64,000 nucleotides of DNA, taken from positions 4,763,259-4,827,258 of the forward strand of contig NC_043742.1 in assembly GCF_004337985.1 (NCBI RefSeq), given 5' to 3'. Source of the stretch: Pyricularia pennisetigena (lineage: Eukaryota; Ascomycota; Sordariomycetes; Magnaporthales; Pyriculariaceae). Below, piece by piece: positions 44,993-57,200 of the stretch (position 1 is its first letter; every line of letters starts with the position of its first letter). The notes below the pieces were generated by a model. That model ran no database searches, was not told the origin of the DNA, and worked only from the letters and a program-made list of their open reading frames with translations. Position numbers and translations under genes: made by a program.

Positions 44993-47900
44993 TATCGTGC
45001 ACGTCTATATTGTATGGTGGGTCGTGTTGATGGCGAGTCCACACCAGCTGCCGGCTAGAAGGGCAGCAGACTGTAGAGATACCAAGCAATACTGACTGGC
45101 GATGGCTCTCGATGAGCGAGTTTGATTTTGTAGCTGTCGCGAAGGATGATGCAGCGAAGTAGGTTTCAATCGCTCAGGGGCACGGCGAGAGAAAGCCTAA
45201 CACGTTTTGGTCAAGGGAATGTCGTCCCCTATTCCGTAATTTTCTCAGTCCCTGGCTCTTTCGACCCCCTCTGCCAGCCGACGAATGGTCGGGGGGCTCT
45301 ACCGCAAAATCTGTGGGGAACAGGTGGAAACGGGGGGGTCAGGGCTGGCGGCGGATGCGAAAAGTCAAGTCAAGCGTCTAGTCGAATTGAATCAGGTTCA
45401 AGGAGCGACAGAGAGCAACTCAGCAGAGGCGTCGTGGCTCAGAAGTTGGGCGTCGGGTACAGAGAGGGAGGGAGAGAGGGCAACGCAAAAAGGAAGGTAA
45501 GAATCGCGGATGGGCATAAAGTCGTTAAGGGTGCGCTGGCGACGGGAGGTCTGGGAGATTGGAGATGGAGAAGGGGTTTGGTTTGAGAAAAATTTGGAAT
45601 GACGAGGGATAAGGATGTTTTGCTCGGGTCAGGCAGACGGGACGACCCACCGACTGGTTCAGTTGTGGATTAAAACGCCTTTCACGGTTCACTCGCAGTG
45701 CGGACTTCTGGAAGAAAAAATAAGGGAGGGGCGCGTCCCGTTTGGGTTTCTAGCACGGTTACCTGAGCTGCCGCGTGGAGCTTGGCACCTGGCACCTGGC
45801 AACCAAAGAAACAAGAAAAAAAAAGAGTAAAAGGGGGAAATAAAAAGAAAAATGAAGAACAAAAAAAGTTCAGTTGCAATTTGGCTGAAAGCTACATTTC
45901 CCAACAAAGACCTCGACACGATTTTAGACCTTGCGTGTACCTAAATCTCTACTCGGTCATTCTTAATTCAAGACAAGAAAGGTTTGGGCATCTAATTACC
46001 TACCGCTCCCAATTGTTAGGTAGGTAGTTGGGTAAGTGCCTGTCCTGAAAGTAGACAAGGTAGACAATGTGTGCAACGCAACGTCTTCATTCTTCCACGC
46101 GCGCGTGCCACAGGTTGGTAGGTACCGTATTTTAGGTATCATTGACGCGGGTCAGTCAGGTGTCTGAGCGTGGCGTTGGCGTCCAGCCAGTGAGGGCGTG
46201 GCACCTTGCATCGAATCGAATCACGGTATAGATCGCTCACTAGTCCGGTGGGTGGACGGGAATACCTGGACGGTAGATGGGACGGGAGAAGAGATGGCTG
46301 GTACGTTGTGGCCAGTACCAAGAGTTACGTGGTAGTTGTTCAAGACGTAGGTAATTCGAGTATCTACGTACCTTGGCTGCTTTTCAAGGTGCTTAGGAAC
46401 TTTGAGGAACCTAGTAACTGTCGCAGATGAGCTGGGTGGCGTATGTTTTTGTTGTTGTTCTTTTCCCCGGTTGTCGCCTCATTACGTCTGGACTTCTGGG
46501 TTGAACCGCGTATTTGGAAACGGAGTACCCAGGTCTAGATCTACCTACCATAGTAAACGAGCTGGCAAGCTGTCTACAGATGATTGGCGTTCGGGTCGTT
46601 GAAGCAGCACTGACATGGCTCGGTCCTTTTTATGCAAGGCGCCTGGCTGGACTGGAGCTTGATTGTTATATGTACTACAAGGTGATTTTCTTCCCTGAAA
46701 TTGATCGACACTGGCAGTTGATTGGCGGGGCAAAGGGAACAAAAGCGAGCTTCATGCACGAGGGACAGAAAGATGGAACTGACAATATGGTGATGGCTGC
46801 AAATACAACACGACACGGATAAACCTCCAGTTTGTGCAGCAAAGACGCAGCAGGTCCCATGCGAGTGAGGCACGAATCTCCAGCCTAGGCTCTAAACTAG
46901 ATCTAGAGTCAGTCGCCTTTGTACCCAAATAAGGTAATCTCCAGATTGGCCTAGGTTACCAGCTGCCACGTAGTACGGTACAAGCAAGATCCTCAGCAAA
47001 GAGCCGGGACTCCACAGTTCCATCCGATCGATGCCTGAGCAGCTTATTAGCAAGCAATCAATCAATCGACCTGGTTTGCCTCACATACTACCAAACGGAA
47101 TATCAAATTCAAGGTCAGACGGGATTTTCAACTGCCACAACAAAGCACTATCGCATACCGTACACACCTCCAATATTGCAGGACAAAGAAAAAAAAAAAA
47201 GAATGCATACATGCTGCGAGTTTAATGGCCGCTAGCGGGGGCATTGGGAAAGCGCCAACACCTTTTTTTTTTTTTTTTTTCAAGTCTTCCCTTTTTCTTC
47301 TTAATTTCTCCCTGCATCTGCGAAGATGTCGGCAGCAATTTTCCTTCAGCGCAAAATCGATTGGACAAGTTCTTATGGCAACTCAACACAATTTACATCC
47401 TTTGCAAGCCATCCGGGGTTTGAACTTTGCAAAGAAAGAAGCGCATGTCGCTTGCGGTGCACTGTCCCCAGAATGTCTTGCCCATGAGTATCTCTAACTC
47501 AGCCACAAACACACAGTTTAACCTCGAGCAAATAGCAGGCCTGCGATATTGGTTAGGTCTCGTTCTGGATCTCCTAAAATCAAGAAGTCTGGGCAAAAGC
47601 CGAGTGAAGATCGTTGAACATCTTCTCGCACAGCTGCCGGGGGATAATGCCCTCCTCCGCCTGCCTCCCTTTGCTCACCAGACCACATGGTTTGATTGGC
47701 TTTGGGCCGCCCTACACGATTAATATTCCGACCCTTTCCTGTCTGTCTGCCAGTGGAAAGGCACCGATCAAGTCCTGTAGGGGCTGTATGGTAGGTAGAC
47801 GGGGTCAAAATTGAGACATGCAGGGCTATAATGGCGCTGTGTGCATGTCTTACATCATTCACTTCTCCGCGCTACGTTTAGCGCCCCAGTTGCCCAGGCA

Positions 47901-48560
47901 GGCTAGGCTTCACTGACAGCTGGGTGGCACCATTCTCTTAAGGTTGATTAATTCTCTTCCCACGAAATCGCTGCCTGTGCTGATGCGGAAGGGCCTATCG
48001 CCCAGCCGGGATGCCGGCCTGCTGCCACTCAAATCGACTATGGAGCCTACGATCGGTCTCATTCCTCGAGAGCAAGCAGAAGATGGAAGACGTGAAGAGT
48101 TGTAGACTCCCAACTCACATCTTGCGCAATTTCACAGAGAATCTACAGAGGGTTGCTAATTTGTGCCTATCTTACTCAACATCAAACATTTATTTCCATG
48201 CTACATCTCCCATCTCCACGTAGCAGGGAATCCATCTTTTTTTTTTTTTCATGATACCCCATGCTTCGGCTGGGTTACATCTCAATACGACAGCTGGATG
48301 CAAGTGCCCATCGGTTCTTGCTCTGCGGATTGTCACAATTGACTTGTCGCCATTTAATCTCAACTTTCCATCATGCAATCTCTTTAATCACATACGTTGG
48401 GAGCCAAAGAAGAGCTTACTTTAAAATGTCAGTAGCCCTTGAATATGCGCCTTCACTGGGTTATGCATTTCTTAGCCTAGAAGGCATTTTGGCCTCATCT
48501 GAAGTGGTCAAATCATCTGTTCTAATACACTTGACAAATCTCTCATCACTGCCTGTTGGG

Positions 48561-48600
<40 letters not shown>

Positions 48601-49408
48601 TCAAAACTATATATACTACCCTCTTCTTTGTGCAGAATAATCTTTCCTATTGGTCGCTGAAACGTTTTCGAATCGCCCCTTTTTTTACTGCCGTGTTATT
48701 TAGCACAAAGGATCTGATGATGAACACTCACCATTCACGCAATTTCCCAATCCATGCCTACCTGTCTGGTAACTCTCTGTAAAGACATATGGGCTGACGA
48801 TTAAGAGGACAAAGAAGTTTTATTGGCTTCAGGCTTAGTCTATATGACTTTCTTGTTCCTTCTTTATGATCTCACACGTGGGCAAGTAATATTTCCGGAG
48901 TGCCTTTGTCGATTACTAGATCAAAGACCATCCCCTACAAAAACAAGATGCCACTTGCACCCAAGACTCTTGTCCACCATGTCTCTATTTCAACATTTAT
49001 TCTTTTCTAAGTTTGTCCTTGTCTTCTTTCCCCGTTTCCGTACACACCGATTGTGGTATCTTCTTTCACAGCTTTGATATACTTCAACAGGACCCCTGCC
49101 AATCCCCTCCCCTTGCTGTAACAATATTCCGTCACCGTCACTCATTGAACCATACGGTTTATATATATGCATTTACTCGATTAGAAATTTCCTTTAGAAA
49201 AAAAAGAAGACCGCTACCTCAACAATACTTCTTTTCAACCCCGTAGCTTAACGCTACTATTACAATTTGTCTTCAAATCTACAACCACGATAATCTAGCG
49301 AACTTTGACATCTTCAGAAAGGCTCGGCGGTCTCTGTTCCAGCGCAGCACCTCTTCGTCTCCCATCCCGGAGCATTTACCGGCACCAGCATCGACGCAAT
49401 CATCCGTG
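44993..49408. other. 4.4-kb gene-poor region
   Basis: The largest gap in the window. No exon could be supported. T18 (47263-47280) and T37 (48563-48599) runs occur, with TAGG repeats near 46018-46030. The first few hundred bases should be the Pin4 promoter and leader. The last 400 (pyrimidine-rich, 48950-49400) should be the leader or a missed first exon of the zinc-ribbon gene. Confidence 0.5.
48563..48599 (+). repeat. T37 homopolymer
   Basis: Uninterrupted run of 37 T in the gene-poor region. Confidence 0.9.
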
Positions 49409-50599
49409 ATGCCCACACTCACCATTCGACCCGCCCGGCCTCCTCCCACGCCCTCACCGTGGGTTTGGAAGTGCCACAGCTGCCATAGCACGTACCGCCT
49501 GGGGACCACCCGCCGGTGCCTTGAGTGCGGACACGTGATGTGCTTCTCCGCCGGCGAGATCATCTCGAGGTCGCGCGAGAGCCCTACAAAGGCAGGACGC
49601 CGCGCCAACAAGCGTCGGCGGGCCGGTGGGCCGTGCCGCTCCGAGTTTGATTACCCCGGCTGGGCCGCCTGGGGCGAGTGGAAACGCGGGCGCCTGACTG
49701 CCGATGTCAAGGATGCCGCCTTTGTCGACCGATCCTACAGCTGTGCAGACTATTGCGACTACCCGTCAGAGTGCCACCATACCCGACACAGGATTGCGCG
49801 AGAGCGGTTCGAGGCCGAGGCCGAGGCGGCGCTCTACAGGTCAGAGAAGAAAAAGAGCGAACTCGGAGGCATCACCGTGACAAACACCATAACTCAGTCC
49901 TTCAGCTCCACCACGGAAAAGACGAAGTCGGGCTTCTCGTCGTCGGTATCATGTGAGGATGACCCGCCCGCCAGCTTGTTTGAAGTTGGCGAGTACGACT
50001 CGGATAGCGACAACGGCTCAGACAGTGATGACAGCTCAGGCAGTGACGAGGCCGATGAGATACTCTCTAACTTCATCATTGAGCCATGTCACGAAAAGAC
50101 AGTCTTTGATGACGATAAGTGCGAGGACGATGCTAACTCGGGCTTGATCATCCTTGGTGCCATCCCCGAGCAACTAACAAAGGATGAAACCAAAGCCCCA
50201 GGAAAGGAAGGGCTAGTCATCGAGCTTCGTGGCCATCATAAAACGGCCCAACTTGGGGACAACGACGACGACGACGACGACGAGGTCGAAGACGGGAATT
50301 TTCTGAAACTAGAACAGCAGCGCCGCAGCTTCTCAAAGATTGCACAGCTGACGGGCCTCGAATCGTTTATGCCGCCCAACAACGCCTCCTCGATCTCACC
50401 CTCAACAACCATGCATTCATGCTCGTCCGACGCAGTCAGTACTCGCGCTCTCTCCTACCCCCTCCCCTCTCTGCGACCTGAAGGTTCTGACCATATCTCA
50501 GATCGGTCCTTGTCGATCCCGCCGTCCGTCGGTCTTGAGTCTCCTTTGGGGATAACGGAGGACTCTGTGACTGCGTGGTGGGTAGAGTTCGGCCGATGA
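49409..50599 (+). CDS. Zinc-ribbon, acidic-tail protein (fungal, uncharacterised)
   Basis: 396 residues from the first in-frame ATG. Near the start is a four-cysteine ribbon (WKCHSCHSTYRLGTTRRCLEC, Cys22, 25, 37, 40) followed by GHVMC. Then come a basic patch (RRANKRRRAGG) and a conserved-looking block with W and C/H residues (FDYPGWAAWGEWKRGR; CADYCDYPSECHHTRHRIARERFE). The C-terminal half is disordered, Ser/Asp-rich, with a poly-Asp stretch coded by GAC repeats at about 50264-50284. I recognise the overall type from filamentous fungi but no function. The frame stays open upstream to about 49250 and reads like coding sequence (FRKARRSLFQRSTSSSPIP) without an ATG, so a small upstream exon is probably missing. 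The start given is therefore provisional. Confidence 0.75.
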   Translation: MPTLTIRPARPPPTPSPWVWKCHSCHSTYRLGTTRRCLECGHVMCFSAGEIISRSRESPTKAGRRANKRRRAGGPCRSEFDYPGWAAWGEWKRGRLTADVKDAAFVDRSYSCADYCDYPSECHHTRHRIARERFEAEAEAALYRSEKKKSELGGITVTNTITQSFSSTTEKTKSGFSSSVSCEDDPPASLFEVGEYDSDSDNGSDSDDSSGSDEADEILSNFIIEPCHEKTVFDDDKCEDDANSGLIILGAIPEQLTKDETKAPGKEGLVIELRGHHKTAQLGDNDDDDDDEVEDGNFLKLEQQRRSFSKIAQLTGLESFMPPNNASSISPSTTMHSCSSDAVSTRALSYPLPSLRPEGSDHISDRSLSIPPSVGLESPLGITEDSVTAWWVEFGR

Positions 50600-50900
50600 T
50601 AGGTGATCCGCCGGGAAGGGCAGTATGAGACAAGCAGTTGGCTGTCTCGCAGTCAAGTAAGCTGTCTGGTACTTGCTTCCTGGCTTACAAAATGGAGCCG
50701 GCGCATCCAGTTTCAGTAATAAGCATGGCTGGTGATAAAGGCAAAAATGTTTCAAGATGTATGATTACAGGTATACATAATAGGAGTAAGATGTAGATAC
50801 AGCAAGCGGGCTACGCTGAGAGAGAATGTAAAGTAAAGAATCAATTATTATAGACGCTTTGTTTGACCCAATGCTGTTGTCTTCTTACTGAAGCTCTTGG
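50600..50900. other. Convergent gap
   Basis: 301 nt between converging stops of the zinc-ribbon and four-TM genes. Presumably 3' UTRs only. Confidence 0.5.
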
Positions 50901-52595
50901 TCAAACCACGCTTCCAGGCAACAAGGGAGGTGTCTTTAATCTATGTCTCCAACTTGAAATTTGCCTTTGGTCATGTTGGTCATTGAAACAGGGCCCATTC
51001 CGGTTCTTTAGGTGCTCATCATCGCTTTTTGATTGGTCAGATCCTCTTCGTCTAGCCTGCGTGCCCTTCTCGAGGTCCCTTTCATACTCGAGTTTCATCC
51101 TCCCGATCAGTACCCTGCTGTAGATGACAAACAGGACGCTGCACACCAAGAACACCGCGCCCTCAAAACAAACGACAGATATCGCGGTAGGAGTCCAGAC
51201 CTGAGTCTGCGAAGCACCGTGGATCTGGGCGGCGTACATGGCGGAGCCCGAGGCCACAAGTCCAGCGAGGCCGTTGAGCGCCCCAGGCAGGAAGATGCGG
51301 TTCAGCAGCCACACGTAGTTATTGCGCCAGCGCACGCCCAGGACAGCCATGCCAAGTATGCCGAGGACCACGAGCGCGGCGGCGAGGCCGATGAAGCAAT
51401 ACTGTTGCAGGACCGCCGGTTCGAGTGGTGGCCACGAGAATGTGGCGGGGAACACAACAAAACCTGCGAGGAGGACCCAGGTGAACAAAGAGGCTAGAAT
51501 GTTGTGCATCCGTGGGATCTTGTCAATGCTCTTGAGCATGGCTATGTAGCGCGGCCGGGCCCCGGGAGTGGCGGTGCTGGAACGCTCAGTCGAGCCCCGC
51601 TGGGACTGACACGGCCTCTGGGTGACAGAAGAGGGGACGGCTATTCGAGGTGCATCCAAAAAGACCTGATGAGAATGGTTTGCCAGAAATGCCGAACCTG
51701 GTTGCATTACCACAGGTCCGCGAGAAGGCCACGTTGGGGCCTGTGACTCCGTTGTGCCATAGCGTCCAGAAGACTCCTGTTCTGAGACATAGCTATGCCG
51801 AATATGGTCTTGGCAAGTCGATAGTGCCGTCGGGTTTGAAGAGGAGTCGCTCCAGGAGCGTTTGTGTGCTTGATGTCCAACTCTGGATGTCCGAGTCGAT
51901 GCTAATCGGTGAGTTGATCTTTTCTGCACAGTTCGCCTCTGCAGGCTGCTTGTCCGATGTGGTGACCACATGACTGGTGAAAGGTCCGAATAATTTTCTG
52001 ACACAAGCGGCCCGTTTCCAGGGTATGTATCTCTGCCAGCCCTACTCCTAAAACTCATGGGGTCTGGATAATCAATGACCGCGCGAGAGTCTGGTGATAC
52101 TACTTTAGTCGTCAAAGGCGCCGGTCCCTCTGCCCTCACAAATGTCACCGAGTGCCGCGGGACGGTGGCCGTGAGGCACAATCCACCATCTGTTTGAGAA
52201 GCTCGCTGCGGAGGTTTTTTCTTCAAGGGCACGTCGGGTACGCGAGGGAACAAGGAGTATGTAGTTAGTTTTCCTGACGCCACAGGAGAGCTGTTCGTAT
52301 TTGTGAGACTTTCCACAGACACCTTTCTTTTAGAAAGCCCTACCATGTCTGAAATAGAAATCATCGGCAGCATCCCGAGAGACTCTCTGCCTAGCGAGTA
52401 GTCAGTTGTGGTGCTTGAAAGGTCGATACCCAGATGTTGCATGCTACTGTGCGACTTGGTTGACAGGTGCTTCTTCTTCTCAGTAGGTTCATCTAACGAA
52501 GAAGCCGAGGTGGCTGTAGGAGGAGGCCCAGTTCCCTCACTCCCGAAGAATGGCAGTGGTTTCATGTTGGTTGGATAGTCGGTTGAGATATTCAT
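50901..52595 (-). CDS. Four-TM membrane protein with long disordered N-terminus
   Basis: Single exon of 564 residues from a genuine ATG. Residues 1-345 are polar and disordered (Ser/Thr/Pro/Arg-rich). The segment around KSIDKIPRMHN then leads into four hydrophobic helices: ILASLFTWVLLAGFVVFPATF, CFIGLAAALVVLGILGMAVLGV, LPGALNGLAGLVASGSAMYAA and ISVVCFEGAVFLVCSVLFVIY. A charged, Lys/Asp-rich C-terminal tail follows. There is no signal peptide; the N-terminus is likely cytosolic. Four closely spaced helices with a long phospho-site-rich N-terminus are seen in uncharacterised fungal membrane proteins. I cannot assign a function. Confidence 0.78.
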   Translation of the reverse strand: MNISTDYPTNMKPLPFFGSEGTGPPPTATSASSLDEPTEKKKHLSTKSHSSMQHLGIDLSSTTTDYSLGRESLGMLPMISISDMVGLSKRKVSVESLTNTNSSPVASGKLTTYSLFPRVPDVPLKKKPPQRASQTDGGLCLTATVPRHSVTFVRAEGPAPLTTKVVSPDSRAVIDYPDPMSFRSRAGRDTYPGNGPLVSENYSDLSPVMWSPHRTSSLQRRTVQKRSTHRLASTRTSRVGHQAHKRSWSDSSSNPTALSTCQDHIRHSYVSEQESSGRYGTTESQAPTWPSRGPVVMQPGSAFLANHSHQVFLDAPRIAVPSSVTQRPCQSQRGSTERSSTATPGARPRYIAMLKSIDKIPRMHNILASLFTWVLLAGFVVFPATFSWPPLEPAVLQQYCFIGLAAALVVLGILGMAVLGVRWRNNYVWLLNRIFLPGALNGLAGLVASGSAMYAAQIHGASQTQVWTPTAISVVCFEGAVFLVCSVLFVIYSRVLIGRMKLEYERDLEKGTQARRRGSDQSKSDDEHLKNRNGPCFNDQHDQRQISSWRHRLKTPPLLPGSVV

Positions 52596-53871
52596 GATAC
52601 GCCCGTCATGGACATATTAGCTTAGGGATGAAAATGCAGTCAAAGAAACGCTCGCTACTCAAGACCGAACGATACATTTTTTGAAACAAAAGCCACAAGG
52701 CAGGTTGTACAGCGACAGGGAAACGATAAAAAAAAGTTTATGCAAAATGGGCTGCGCTGCTGGGTGGCAGAAGACATGAATGGGCTAAATCAAGGTTCTC
52801 GCGGAAAACTTGGGGAAGATACCAGAAGGCAGTAACTCTCGCTCGCATCGAGGTAGATGAAGAGTTTACCTATGTATTCACGTATCAGGGGCAGAAATAT
52901 TGGAAATGTCGACTGAAGACCTGGTTCATACGGCAGGCGGTCAAGACACGGGGTTGGCCAAAGCTAAACAAATTACAGGTGTGATGATGCCCTTCTCGTC
53001 TCTTTGCTTAGCGACACGGCCATTCAAGATTGACGACAACTTCCACTTACATGTGAAATATCCTTTGAGTTTCTCCAGCCTCGTTGCTTGCTGGTCGTAC
53101 TGTATACACCCTTCCTACGCGGTCTGGTAACCTGATATTCCCACCATGGTCCCCAACAGTAGTCGGCGAGGCCCTTATCAGGATTTGGCCCGGGAGGGTC
53201 TGATGTTAGTTATTTGGATATCTTCTACATACTGGGGCTTACTACACCACGACAAAATGGCGGGCCAAAATGAACATCTGAGCCAACTAGGGTTGTGGAT
53301 TCTACTTTCCTACCAGCTTGATTAGCGGGGTGCTGAATGCAGGCCATGTGGGTATACATGATTGTACTTTCACAAGATTGACCATGTAAAGGTGAGGCGT
53401 AACACAAAGGTGTCATGGGCTTTCCAAGACTTGGCTGGAAGACTTCAGGCCTTTAATGTATGTAGTTAAGGTGAGCTAGTAAGGAAGACCAAACCGTAAA
53501 TTCTGAGTAGGAACATGAATTTGGCAATGCTCCAGTGATCGCTTTGGTTTTTCTTTCTTTCTTTTCTTTTCTTTGTGAAGAGAAGAAGACTGCTAGCCGC
53601 GTTGATTGTTATAGAGGATTCATCGGAGCACAGACTTTGTGGAAATTGTTCGACGGAGGGGCTGCAGACAAACCATGATCAAAGGATTGCAGACTCGTAT
53701 TGAAACTAAAACCAAAGCATCTTAAGAAGCTTTTTGTATTGTGGTTGATACGCCTCCAGGACTAGCTAAGTGTAAGGTATAGGAAGGTAGGTACAGTACG
53801 TGTGCAATATGCAAGGTAGGTATCATGTAATAGTAGGTAGGTCTACAGCAGGTCATTACAGGTCGCGACTA

Positions 53872-53904
<33 letters not shown>

Positions 53905-54289
53905 CCTCACCCAACAGAATTAAACACGCCGACCCATGCCAAGTCGCGCCTGCAGGCAATGGACTTGGAAGCAGGTGCTAGAGCGGGCCATGGATATCCC
54001 TGGAGCGGGGTCTAGCCAATCAGTAGTCTCGCCTTGTGCAGCGACAGGGATACGCCGTCGAAAATTGGGACGTGGGCTAAACTTTTTCTGGGCCGGTGTA
54101 CCCCATTATTGGAGAAGGCTTGACTGCCGCCCTTGGATCTATGCGAATGAATCTTGGATCTCTGCCCATCCAACACGACAAGGCTGTTGTCGACGGGCTC
54201 CGAGGAAAGCAGCACCTGCAAAACGCGCCACCGAAACCCCGACCGCGCCTCTCATGGCGAAGGAGCTGTCTAACTTTGTTTGACCAGCG
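52596..54289. other. Divergent intergenic region upstream of the forkhead gene
   Basis: 1.7 kb shared by two divergent genes. It holds TAGG repeats at about 53784-53842 and a T31 run at 53874-53904. An open frame at 53936-54283 upstream of the forkhead ATG is taken as leader. Confidence 0.5.
53874..53904 (+). repeat. T31 homopolymer
   Basis: Uninterrupted run of 31 T about 390 nt upstream of the forkhead ATG. Confidence 0.9.
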
Positions 54290-57200
54290 ATGACTTCGCC
54301 CGTAAATGAGCCCGAGGGCCCAAGTCGCCCAAAATCGCCGCGTCCAGACCCCCACGCTCCCGACGAGCCTGCTCCTCCGCCAGTCGCGATGGATTCGAAT
54401 ACGACACCTGCGGCGGAGGTCAAACCCGAATCCCAGGATCAGACTGGAGGTCCGAAAGACGAGGCAGAACCAGACCACGATGCTGCCGCCGCCACCGCAA
54501 ACCCGGAACCGTCAGTCGCGATGGGCTCTACCGCATCCGAGCCGCCGGCTGAAGGTAGACCGCAGACTCCAAAACCCGATCCCGCTGCTCCATCAAAAAG
54601 CCTGGATACCTCAGCTCTACCGCAAACGCCTGCTGAGAACGCATCCCAATTGCCGGCACCTCAGCCGGGCACCGCAACAAGCCAGTATCAGACTGTGGCG
54701 GACCTTCAACCATTCCAAGCGAACCTTCTCGCCGCTATCTCCCAGGGCGAACAGGCGCTAACCGCAGGCATGACAACGCCTATGGTCGGTCTAAATGGAG
54801 CGGGTAACATGGGACAGACCTTCATCGACTGGGACCTCGCGGCGAAGAATCCCGACGCCATGACAAGCACAATGATTGCTTTTCACCAGATCATCATGTC
54901 GTCGGTGACGACAGCATCACCTGCGCAGCTTCTCATGGCTATGAAAAATGACGGAAACCAACAGTCCTTGAACCGAGCTGCGAATATGCAGCCGACTATC
55001 AATCCCTCGAATGTCATCTTGCCCATCCAGCAAAACGGGGGCGCAAATTCCCTGGCTGTCAACAACAGCGGCCAGATGGATGGGGCTCAGATTACTCCGT
55101 CCAAGGGACTCGAGTCCTTTGCTCGCATAGAGTTTGCCGACAGTATCTTCCAGGTGACTACGTACGAAGTCGTGATTGGTCGCGACTATAAAGCCATGGT
55201 TGAGCAGAAGAAAGCAGAAGACCGAAGGGCTGCACATCGAGAGAGGGTTCTGCAGGCCCAACGAGAAGGCTTGCCGGAGCCTGAAATGGAGCCAGAGGAA
55301 CTGTTCCAGGCACGGGAGAAATATAGCAAGTCGTACGTGTCCGAGGAAGGTGGCATGCTTGGTCCAGCATCGTCTGAGTCGGATAACCCAGACAAACCCC
55401 CGCGCAAACGACGGAAGAGAGCACGGGCAACAGACAAACGAGGGCAGTCTCCATTGAATAATGGCACTCGAGGCAACTCCCCAGCGAACGGACGTCTATT
55501 AGGTTTATTACCTGACAGGCAATACGTGGAACATACACCAGGCGCCGCCAAGGTTGACTTGGAAAAGCTCAAACCATCGCCTCATCAGCGAGCCGACGTC
55601 CGCATACATTCTCCCAGGTACTCGGGGACAAGGTCAATATCCCGAGAGCACCTCAAGATTCTGTTTAATCCAGACAAACAAGTCTTCGAAGCGACCTGCC
55701 TTGGGAGGAACGGTTTCTTTTATGACGATGTCTTCCATACCGAAATGACGACCGTGGTACTCCGCAGCGGTTGCATGCTTCAAATCAGTGATGTCGAGTT
55801 CCAGTTCTTCATCAACGGAGTCAAGGATGGCGAGACAGGCGCAGAAGACTACCCTGAAGAGCAACCCTTACGCCCGCATTCGGAGGGTGGCAAGGAGATG
55901 AGCTTTGAGTTCGAGAGTGCTCATGGCGGTGACGCACGCAGCACTACAAGCGAATCGGGAGATGAAGAGGCTCAAGCGCAGGCGGCTGAACCGGATAGCG
56001 ATGACGAGCCTCTATCCGATCTCGATGAGATGGATCTTGACGACGCGGGTGAGGACGACCCTGCTGCGGACGTTCCTATGCCCACCGTTGAGGATGACGA
56101 TACAGGTGGCTCAGCCTCAGCCAAGACGCAGCTTCCTTTGCCAGATTCATCAGATATCCCAAAGAAGAGAGGCCCTGGCAGGCCTCCCAAGAACGGCATA
56201 AGATCCAAGAGGGAGGAGAGGCTGCTGAGGAAAGCAGCTCTGGAGGAAGCCAAGAAAAACGCCCCACCACCCGTCCCAGGAGATCCTCCGATCAAGAGAA
56301 AAGTTGGCAGGCCTAGGAAAAATCCCCTTCCAGAAGGGGCCGAGGACAGGCCGGAGAAGCGCAAGTACAAGCCGCGGAAGCCAAAGAATGAAGACGGTGA
56401 GGCGTCGGATGGCGAGAAGGCTGCCAGAGAGAAGAGGAAAGAGAAGCACAAGACCCCACCGCTCGAGCTCAAGCGGGAGGACTACACCGAGGAGCAGCTG
56501 CAGAAGCCCAACAAGAACTACAGTGTTCTGATTGACGAGGTTCTCATGGAGGCGCCACCCGAAGGGTTCACTTTGAAGCAGGTGTACAAGCGCATCCAGA
56601 TGAAGTACCCTTGGTATTACTTTGAGGTGGATACCAAGGGCTGGGAGAGTAGCGTGAGGCATAACTTGATTGGGAACGAGGCATTCTACAAGGATGATCA
56701 TATGTGGAAGCGTGTTCCTGGCGTGGAATTGGACGCTGGCAGGAAACGCAAAGCGGGCTCACCGGATCAAAAGATGGCCGCTCCTCCCAACATGGGGGGT
56801 GCAACACAATGGACGTCACAAATCCCTCAACAACCACAATACCACGTGGCTCAGGGGTATTCGCTTGGACCATCGCCTACCCCTGGTATGCAGATGGGCC
56901 ACGGCTTGCCTCAAACGGCTCAGGCTCCAAAGCAGCCACTGCCACCACATCAGCCCGCAGGAGTCGTCAATCAGCATCCTATGCCACAGGCCAGCTACCA
57001 GGCCCCTTCGGCATATCCACAAGCCCCTACTCCAGCTCCAACACAGTTACCGGGCTACATGCAAGGTAATACTACGCGACAACCACAGTCTGGGCCGCAG
57101 CAACCACCCTACAACCCTGCATTTACCAATAAACAGCAGTCATCATACGCGCCAGCACCTTCGAATCAAGCTGCACCCGCTACAATGAGTACACCACAGC

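Noticed and set aside
47400..47430. GGGGTTTGAACTTTG resembling part of a T arm
   Set aside because: No cloverleaf could be formed on either strand.
48261..48782. 173-codon frame with poly-Phe
   Set aside because: The frame runs through a T37 homopolymer, which keeps it open artificially.
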